Below, one piece after another: positions 58,500 to 64,000 of a stretch of 64,000 nucleotides of DNA; within the stretch, counting starts at the first letter, position 1, and every line of letters begins with the position of its first letter. Below the pieces are notes generated by a model, which saw only the letters and a program-made list of their open reading frames with translations, was not told where the DNA came from and did not search any database. This stretch comes from Silvibacterium acidisoli. Its GTDB lineage: Bacteria; Acidobacteriota; Terriglobia; Terriglobales; Acidobacteriaceae. Position numbers and translations under genes: made by a program. The stretch spans positions 2,976,001-3,040,000 of the forward strand of contig CP085323.1 of assembly GCA_022870745.1 (NCBI GenBank), read 5' to 3'.

Positions 58500-60536
58500 A
58501 TGCGATCCTCTCCTCGTGTGCAACGAATCATCCGCCCGCTGATTGCATATCGCTTTCTGCTTTCGGTTGGCCTGAGCGCCGTGAGCGGCATCATCCTGAA
58601 CGCGCTGCTTCCTATCGACCATGCCGATCCAATGCTACGGCTGATGGAGATACAGAGGCCGGATATTATGCGCGGCTTACTGACGGCACATCAGTTGTTC
58701 CTTTACTCGACGCCCTTCATTCTGCTGTCGATGGGCTTCTCACTTCTGTATGTCCATCTCTATAAGAGCGAGCTGGAGCTGAACCCCGGCGCACTACCGC
58801 CGTATCCCGATCCGCGCAAGCGCAAAGAACTCTCTCTGATCGTTGGAGAGGTACACAGCAGGCTTGCTCCGAGAGCAGCCGCACTTCCTTCATGGCTCGC
58901 GATCCCCGAGCGCGGTCTCTACACTGGCATCGCGTCTTTCGGCTCCATCGGGTCCGGCAAGACGATGGGCTTGATTCTGCCTGCCATGCGCCAGCTCTTC
59001 GCATATAAGGCGAACGACCCCGAGCGGAAGCTCTCCGGTATCGTCCTCGAAGTCAAAGGCGACCTTTGCCGGCAGCTACAGCGCATCCTGGAGTGGTGTG
59101 GGCGCGAAGAGGATTATGTCGAAATCTCGCTTCACGGCAATATCCGCTACAACCCGCTGAACAACTCGCTCGATGCTTACGCGCAAGCGTTCAACATCGC
59201 CTCCATCATCACCTCCATCTGGGGTAAGGGCAAAGAACCATTCTGGCAACAGAGCTACACGGATCTGGTGCGCTACGTCATCCTGCTGCACCGTATCCGC
59301 GACGGCTACGTCACTCTGGTCGATATCTTCCAGACTGTCATCAGCGCCGGACGGCTCGAAGAAATGCTGGTCGAGGTCGGCTCGCAATTCAGCACGACCA
59401 GCTATATCGGCATCGACAAACAAAACTATCTCAGCGAGGAGGCGCAGCTTGCTCCGCTTGGCTTCACATGGAATGCCAGCGCGAACCTGTATCTGGCGAA
59501 GTGGGATGAGCAACTGGAGACGGCGCTCACCGAGCAGACTTCCATCGAGTTCCTTATCTTCACCCGCAAGCCATCCGACCCCGCTGCGCGCGAACGCTTT
59601 CAGAGCGTCCAGTATTGGTATTGGGAGCATTGGAAGTTCTTCCGCTCCGAAGTGAAGACCTCCATCGTCCAGGGCATCGCAGTCTTCCTTTCTCTCTTCG
59701 AGACCGACCCGGACGTGCGCCGCGTCTTCTGTCCGCCGAAGGAGCTGTATCAGGGCAAGCCATGTGTCACTGATCCCGATGGCATCGTCATGCCAGCATT
59801 CGAAGAGCTGATCGAATCCGGCAAGGTTGTCGGGCTGAACTTTCCCGTTGCCTTGAACCCGGCGCTGGCCAAGACCATCGGCACCATGATGAAGATCGAC
59901 TATCAGCGCGCCATGCTCCTGCGCATCCCACGCATGGATGCCGAACCGGAGAAGCACTACCGCCCATCCGTATTTATCTGCGATGAGTATCAGAACTTCG
60001 CCACCGTGGGCGGCGACAACCCGACGGGGGATGACAGGTTTTTGTCTTTATCACGCCAGCCCCGTTGCATCCCCATCGTAGCTACGCAGTCGGTCGCCAG
60101 CCTCAAAGATGCGCTACCGAACGAGGGTGTGAAGACTCTCCTGCAGGCATTTCGCTCGAAGATCTTCCTTACTACCTCCGATCCTGAAACCGCCCGCTAT
60201 GCATCGGAGCTGTGTGGCAAAGAAGACCGTACGCGGATCGGTTACACACTCTCCGAGACTTCCACCAATGCCAATGTCGGATGGCTCTCGGGCCGAACGT
60301 CCGCCAGCAAAGGCTCCGTCGCCGCAGTCAAGCAATATCAGAAGCAGAAGGAACCGGTCTTCGAGGAGAAGGTTTTCTTCGATCTTAAGAACGCACAATC
60401 CATCGTCGTGGCTTTCGACGGCGTCAGCCCAATGCCTGCAACTTACTGCTATCTCAAGCCAGACTTCCTACCCATCGCCATGAACTGGTTCGAGCAGGAA
60501 AAGATCGGCTTCGATCCTGCGCGGGCGTCCGCATGA
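58500..60536 (+). CDS. virD4: VirD4/TraG type IV coupling protein
   Basis: The start ATG at 58500 follows GAGGAGGTGA. The 678-residue ATPase has two N-terminal hydrophobic helices (about 14-30 and 60-85), Walker A GSIGSGKT at about 147-154 and Walker B VFICDEYQNF near 490, with a VGGDNPTGDDRFLSL loop. It couples the relaxosome to the secretion channel. Walker motifs are intact. Confidence 0.93.
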   Translation: MRSSPRVQRIIRPLIAYRFLLSVGLSAVSGIILNALLPIDHADPMLRLMEIQRPDIMRGLLTAHQLFLYSTPFILLSMGFSLLYVHLYKSELELNPGALPPYPDPRKRKELSLIVGEVHSRLAPRAAALPSWLAIPERGLYTGIASFGSIGSGKTMGLILPAMRQLFAYKANDPERKLSGIVLEVKGDLCRQLQRILEWCGREEDYVEISLHGNIRYNPLNNSLDAYAQAFNIASIITSIWGKGKEPFWQQSYTDLVRYVILLHRIRDGYVTLVDIFQTVISAGRLEEMLVEVGSQFSTTSYIGIDKQNYLSEEAQLAPLGFTWNASANLYLAKWDEQLETALTEQTSIEFLIFTRKPSDPAARERFQSVQYWYWEHWKFFRSEVKTSIVQGIAVFLSLFETDPDVRRVFCPPKELYQGKPCVTDPDGIVMPAFEELIESGKVVGLNFPVALNPALAKTIGTMMKIDYQRAMLLRIPRMDAEPEKHYRPSVFICDEYQNFATVGGDNPTGDDRFLSLSRQPRCIPIVATQSVASLKDALPNEGVKTLLQAFRSKIFLTTSDPETARYASELCGKEDRTRIGYTLSETSTNANVGWLSGRTSASKGSVAAVKQYQKQKEPVFEEKVFFDLKNAQSIVVAFDGVSPMPATYCYLKPDFLPIAMNWFEQEKIGFDPARASA

Positions 60537-60599
60537 GCTCTTTCGTATTGGCGATGGCAAATTATTGTTCTCAACCCTTCAACCATCCGAGGTATACCC

Positions 60600-61505
60600 G
60601 TGAGTTTTGAAATCATCATCCCGTTCCTCAAACCCATCGAGCATCTGCTGATGGACACGGCCATCTCCGAAATCATGGTCAATCCCGATAACACCGTCTG
60701 GATCGAAGAGAAGGGCCACATCGCATTGCAGACCGGAGTGCAGTTCGAGGATGGAGCACTGCTGACCGGACTCGAAGTGATCGCCAACCACTTCGGCAAG
60801 AAGCTGGATGCCGACTCGCCGATCATGAACCTGCGCCTTCCCGATGGCAGCCGCATGGCCGCGCTCATCCCGCCCGTCGTCAACCCTGGCCCCATGATGA
60901 CGATCCGAAAGTTCACCTCGAAAGGATTCACCATTCAGGACCTCATCGACCGGAAGACATTAACGGAGACGCAGGCCGGGATACTGACCGAGCACGTCCG
61001 GCGTGGTGACAATCTGCTCATCTCTGGAAGCACGTCATCGGGGAAAACGACCTTGACCAATGTACTGGCGTCGTTCATCCCGGATGACGACCGCATCCTG
61101 ATCCTTGAAGATGTGGCCGAACTCTACATCAGAAAACCGCACGTTATCTCTGCGGAAGCCCAACTTGATACGCACAAGAGCCAGATTGGATTCGCCGACC
61201 TTCTCAAAGCCGCACTACGCCATCGGCCCGACAGGATCATCGTCGGAGAGATTCGCGGCCCCGAAGCGCGCGTCTTCCTCGACGCATTGAACACTGGGCA
61301 CCGCGGATCGCTTACCACCATTCACGCCAATAGCGCCAGAGATGCGGTACGGCGCCTCGCGCAGCTTGCTATGCGTGGTTCAGGAGCGGGCGTTCCCCTG
61401 CGCGATGTCGAGGAAGAATGCGAGAGGTCTATCGATGTGATCGTGCATGTGAGGAATGAAGATGGCTGGCGTCACGTCGCGGAGATTCGCACACCAACAG
61501 CCTGA
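60600..61505 (+). CDS. virB11: VirB11/TrbB T4SS ATPase
   Basis: Starting with GTG at 60600, the 301-residue protein has an N-terminal domain beginning SFEIIIPFLKPIEHLL and a RecA-like domain with Walker A SGSTSSGKTT (about 142-151). The Asp box is ILEDVAELY, the Walker B-like segment is RIIVGEIRGPEA, and the His box is TTIHANS. It powers substrate export. It is the last clear conjugation gene. Confidence 0.93.
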   Translation: MSFEIIIPFLKPIEHLLMDTAISEIMVNPDNTVWIEEKGHIALQTGVQFEDGALLTGLEVIANHFGKKLDADSPIMNLRLPDGSRMAALIPPVVNPGPMMTIRKFTSKGFTIQDLIDRKTLTETQAGILTEHVRRGDNLLISGSTSSGKTTLTNVLASFIPDDDRILILEDVAELYIRKPHVISAEAQLDTHKSQIGFADLLKAALRHRPDRIIVGEIRGPEARVFLDALNTGHRGSLTTIHANSARDAVRRLAQLAMRGSGAGVPLRDVEEECERSIDVIVHVRNEDGWRHVAEIRTPTA

Positions 61506-61624
61506 ATAAATATGGCAAAATCGCACGAACACAGAGTGATCAAATTATCCAATGCGTTCTGCTAACTCACCAAAGCCAACGATACAGCGGCCAATGATCG
61601 CTGCAGCATCAAGACGAGATGGTG

Positions 61625-61828
61625 TCAGTCGGCTTCGACGTAGCTTCGAATCTCCCGCGGCTCACCGCCTTCATCTATCGTAAGCTTCGCTTCGACGCGA
61701 CTAGTAAGACAGACATTGAATGTGGTGCCGTCTGCGAATTCGAAGTTAACTTCGGGGCCACAGTCACCATCCTCGTATACCGTGACACGCTGGACAATTT
61801 TACCCGCCAATTCGTTGCACTCAATCAT
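61625..61828 (-). CDS. Small protein of unknown function
   Basis: The 67-residue frame lies three bases after the KH-protein stop. It contains a beta-rich core (GKIVQRVTVYEDGD, NFEFADGTTFNVCLTSRV) and an acidic end. Nothing catalytic is visible. It is the third gene of the HD-KH operon. Confidence 0.5.
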   Translation of the reverse strand: MIECNELAGKIVQRVTVYEDGDCGPEVNFEFADGTTFNVCLTSRVEAKLTIDEGGEPREIRSYVEAD

Positions 61829-61831
61829 GGG

Positions 61832-62116
61832 TTAGACCTCATCCTGCCCGAGAATATCCAATGCGTAGCGTCGCTTGTATTTCATGCCGACTGCCGACAG
61901 AATCGTGCGAAGAGAACGTGCCGTACGTCCCTGTTTGCCGATCAGCTTGCCCGTATCGGTGGGAGCGACTTGGATGTTAAGTGTCATCATGCCTTCTTTC
62001 TCCTCGCATTCCACTCGTACGGCATTTTCGTCATCGACCAGCAGTCGCACAATCTCCTGCACAAATTGTTTTATGGGATCTTCATCACTTAGAACGGACG
62101 AGGAGTTGATTGTCAT
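61832..62116 (-). CDS. KH-domain RNA-binding protein (KhpA-like)
   Basis: The 94-residue protein carries one KH domain with the GxxG-type segment GKLIGKQGRTARSLRTIL, typical of KhpA/YlqC. It has an acidic N-terminal extension and a short C-terminus. KhpA-type proteins bind many RNAs and affect cell growth. The start overlaps the stop of the HD-protein gene by four bases. Confidence 0.82.
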   Translation of the reverse strand: MTINSSSVLSDEDPIKQFVQEIVRLLVDDENAVRVECEEKEGMMTLNIQVAPTDTGKLIGKQGRTARSLRTILSAVGMKYKRRYALDILGQDEV

Positions 62117-62745
62117 GAGCTTGATCTCCTTGTACTGTCCTGGAATAGGCTGAACCGTTTCTTAGGGAAATTGATTGCAGTCATCATCGTGGCGAACGCG
62201 GCTAGCAGATCAAGGTCGAGACGTGTTCGCTTCTTCGCCATAGCTGCCAACGCTTCATCCCATTTCATCGCGGCAACATATGGGCGCGGCTCCGTCATCG
62301 CTGCGAACACATCACATAAAGTCACAATCCGCACTGCGATGGAAATATCGGGGGCAGTGAGCTTCCGAGGATAGCCGCTGCCATCAAGCCGCTCATGATG
62401 GTCACGCGTTGTCGTCAGGAGCAGTTCGTCCGTTTCTCCGTCTTCGAGCAGCATTTCGTGTCCGAAATGAGCGTGACCCTGAACAATCTGTGTCTCTTGA
62501 GGCGTGAGAGGAGAAGGCTTTTGCAGGATGGCGGCAAGGACTTTGATCTTTCCGATGTCGTGCAGGAGTCCGGCACGCGTCAGTCCTAGTTGCTGGTCTC
62601 GTGGAAGATCGAGGAACGCGCTGAAGCAGGCGCATAGCTCAGACACGAGGATGCAGTGTAGATGAAGGATCGGGTCATGCGCGCGCGCCAGTTTCATCCA
62701 TCGGGCATCACGACGCGCTTCGGGTTTCGCGTTCAGAGGGGTCAA
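62113..62745 (-). CDS. HD/HD-GYP-like metal-dependent phosphohydrolase
   Basis: The TTG at 62745 (with GAGGAG upstream) gives 210 residues. The HD motif is GLLHDIGKIK, the second His site is GHAHFGH, and DHHERLDGSGYP is the HD-GYP signature. It is a shorter HD-GYP protein without a sensory domain. HD-GYP enzymes hydrolyse cyclic di-GMP, and here the substrate is open. The gene heads the operon with the KH and small proteins. Confidence 0.85.
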   Translation of the reverse strand: MTPLNAKPEARRDARWMKLARAHDPILHLHCILVSELCACFSAFLDLPRDQQLGLTRAGLLHDIGKIKVLAAILQKPSPLTPQETQIVQGHAHFGHEMLLEDGETDELLLTTTRDHHERLDGSGYPRKLTAPDISIAVRIVTLCDVFAAMTEPRPYVAAMKWDEALAAMAKKRTRLDLDLLAAFATMMTAINFPKKRFSLFQDSTRRSSS

Positions 62746-63134
62746 GCTCGGCTCCTCGACAGCGGCCTCAGAGCAAATCGCTTGCGGTGCGCCCCCGCAA
62801 ACATGCCCTAAAACCCTTGGTCGGGGAGTTCGAAAGCCGTTAAGACGCGGCTCCTGTGACCTTTAGCTTTAGGGGCCTGGACATACGTCACAGGCTCCCC
62901 GACGCAAAAGGCGTAGGGAATCCAGCAACACGCAATGAAGCGTGTCAACTTGTCTTAAGGGGTTTCGACACCCCAGGACGGTGCGTGCCCGTCCCACTCT
63001 CCATCATCCTTGAAAGGCCATGCTTTGGGCAAGATGAACCGTTACTTGCCGAGCAATGTACACTTTCGCCTAGCTGCTGCCATCGAAGCGGCCGAACTGC
63101 GAATGCCACATTGCCAAGTAGGACGGAGGGGCCA
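62746..63134. other. Intergenic stretch without a supported gene
   Basis: This gap between divergent genes shows no credible frame. It contains an imperfect hairpin (GGGGCCTG with CAGGCTCCCC, about 62871-62900) and a small hairpin, GGGGT-TTCGAC-ACCCC, near 62957-62973. The plus-strand frame that runs through it into the DUF1801 gene is not convincing. Confidence 0.6.
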
Positions 63135-63602
63135 TTGGCAGTAAAAAAGGGCACGAGAACGCCGCAGGCAAAAAACGCCGAGCTTCTGGTAGCGATGACC
63201 GGCAAGGCGAGTCCCGCGAAGGCGGCCGAAGGCGACAAGCCGGTATTTGCCTATATCGAGAGCCTTCCCGAACCGCAGAAGAGCATCGCCAAACGTGTCG
63301 ATGCCTTGGCCGCCAAGGCACTGCCGGAACTCAAACGCGCGGTGAAATGGGGAATGGCGTACTATGGCGTTCCTGATGGGTGGTGCTTCACTTCCGGCGC
63401 CTTTGTCGGTCACCTGAAGCTGATGTTCATCCGGGGGAACGAACTGCAACCAGAACCCCCAGTGACACCGACCGGAATGGGTAAGGCAACACGAGGCGTC
63501 GAGTTGGCCGCCATGGACGAGCTCGACGAGAAACAGGTGCTTTCGTGGATGGTTCAGGCCGCCGAGAAACCGTTCGTCACAGCGGCGATGAAGAAGAAAT
63601 AG
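63135..63602 (+). CDS. DUF1801 domain protein
   Basis: The likely start is a TTG at 63135 behind GGACGGAGGGG; the frame extends upstream but the sequence there is not protein-like. The 155-residue protein has the DUF1801 pattern VFAYIESLPEPQKSIAKRV, LPELKRAVKWGMAYYG and a small C-terminal helix region. It resembles the YdhG/YdeI family of unknown function. It is not obviously linked to conjugation. Confidence 0.75.
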   Translation: MAVKKGTRTPQAKNAELLVAMTGKASPAKAAEGDKPVFAYIESLPEPQKSIAKRVDALAAKALPELKRAVKWGMAYYGVPDGWCFTSGAFVGHLKLMFIRGNELQPEPPVTPTGMGKATRGVELAAMDELDEKQVLSWMVQAAEKPFVTAAMKKK

Positions 63603-63718
63603 GCTTCCCGCCGGCTCAGCAGGCTACCTAAAATGCAGTTCTATTCTTTCGGCTTCGAGCTAGATTTAGGAGAGCGCGGTCGCCCGCGATTGGCATTCTA
63701 TTGAGATCTATTTCTCTC

Positions 63719-63859
63719 CTAAGCCTCCGTACCCTCACGAATGAGCAAACTCTTTTGCACCTCATATGACTCCCCAGATTTTGTGATCCGGATCTTCGAT
63801 CCTTTGGCACATTGTCGTGCAACCTTCCCATTATGTGGTACTGTACGGTCTAGTTCCAT
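63719..63859 (-). CDS. Very small possible ORF
   Basis: A 46-codon minus-strand frame from ATG 63859 ends in TAG at 63719-63721. Its sequence (MELDRTVPHNGKVARQ, KIRITKSGESYEVQ, IREGTEA) looks amphipathic and protein-like, in contrast to the overlapping longer minus frame. No strong ribosome site is seen. It is the only candidate in the 347-base gap before the last gene. Confidence 0.3.
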   Translation of the reverse strand: MELDRTVPHNGKVARQCAKGSKIRITKSGESYEVQKSLLIREGTEA

Positions 63860-63949
63860 ATGGTTCCGGTTGGGGTTTCCCAATGCAATCGCTGTGGTTC
63901 GAAGAGTGAGAAATTGAACGTTGGAAATGGGAATGGTTTGTCTTAACTC

Positions 63950-64000
63950 ATGAAGATCAAGCGGATCATCCCCAACATCGCGGCGCAGGACACCACAAAG
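63950..64000 (+). CDS. VOC/glyoxalase-family protein, first 17 codons (cut by window edge)
   Basis: The ATG at 63950 opens KIKRIIPNIAAQDTTK, the typical start of short glyoxalase/bleomycin-resistance fold proteins, in which a beta strand with IPNI-like sequence is followed by a D at the helix start. The rest lies outside the window, so the call rests on 17 codons. Confidence 0.45.
   Translation, partial: MKIKRIIPNIAAQDTTK

Larger units (their letters stand above)
39637..61505. mobile_element. Integrative conjugative element at tRNA-Ala, left end; right end not in window or not found
   Basis: A tyrosine integrase and an excisionase-like gene lie immediately after tRNA-Ala, in the usual orientation for integrases that use the tRNA 3' end as attachment site. 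A VirB/TrbC-type secretion apparatus, coupling protein, VirB11, methyltransferases and SSBs follow to 61505. I searched by eye for the tRNA 3' end (39601-39636) further right and did not find it, so the true right border probably lies beyond 64000 and the end given is only the last clear conjugation gene. No MOB-type relaxase with an HxH triad is evident in this stretch. Confidence 0.85.

Noticed and set aside
63628-63831. 67-codon minus-strand frame
   Set aside because: Arg-rich composition looks like an out-of-frame shadow; the shorter frame at 63719-63859 is the more protein-like reading.
61506-64000. Second copy of the tRNA-Ala 3' end as right attachment site
   Set aside because: No repeat of the last 20-30 bases of the tRNA was found in this interval, so the right border is left open.
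39637-64000. CRISPR array or rRNA operon in the window
   Set aside because: No regularly spaced direct repeats and no rRNA sequence were seen anywhere; the repeats found are inverted or only two-copy.

Overview
The window is a GC-rich bacterial chromosome segment. The gene repertoire suggests an acidobacterium of the Terriglobia/Acidobacteriaceae type: a dispersed diaminopimelate gene set, tandem leader peptidases beside RNase III, a LytTR regulator, large AsmA and M1-like secreted proteins, and a VirB-type conjugation module of the kind annotated in that group. This placement is inferred from gene families, not from an rRNA gene.

Positions 1-39449 are ordinary chromosomal backbone. In order they hold a truncated ftsK; a secreted CAP protein and an APH-like kinase; uppP; a threonine dehydratase and RNase J; and the lysine/DAP block (dapD, dapA, dapB, lysC, asd) interleaved with a methyltransferase and a glycosyltransferase on the other strand. 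These are followed by mgtC, a copper-protein-like lipoprotein, NAD-isocitrate dehydrogenase and nrdR; a lytic transglycosylase, Cof phosphatase and threonine synthase run; a LytTR regulator; one ECF sigma factor with a membrane partner; rlmB with a degenerate M1-like protein; a minus-strand operon (TPR protein, rnc, lepB, lepB, asmA); and a second ECF sigma factor coupled to a zinc-finger anti-sigma/TonB-like protein.

At 39561 there is a complete tRNA-Ala(GGC). Immediately behind it begins a conjugative element: tyrosine integrase, excisionase-like protein, an orphan DPPY methyltransferase, then a VirB2-3-4-9-10-5-6-8 cassette written as one tightly overlapping operon. The same operon continues without a break into a pseudo-receiver protein, a PP-loop/PAPS-reductase-like protein and a C5-cytosine methyltransferase. 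Further on come two SSB-like proteins, two large winged-helix-type proteins, a ribbon-helix-helix-like protein, the VirD4 coupling ATPase and VirB11. No standard relaxase and no second copy of the tRNA 3' end is visible, so the right border probably lies past the window.

The most interesting unexplained structure is non-coding. A long hairpin element of about 185 bp occurs twice in the mobile element, directly upstream of the orphan methyltransferase and of ssb. Those are typical early-entry genes of conjugative DNA, so the repeats are candidates for single-strand promoters. A perfect 20-bp inverted repeat enclosing two inner hairpins (57965-58043), followed by six CGGAT/ATCCG pentamers, precedes the RHH and coupling-protein genes and is a candidate transfer origin or regulatory site.

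The last 2.5 kb hold a minus-strand trio (HD-GYP-like, KH-domain and a small unknown protein), a DUF1801 protein and the first codons of a probable VOC/glyoxalase protein. Whether these belong to the element or the host is not decided by the sequence.
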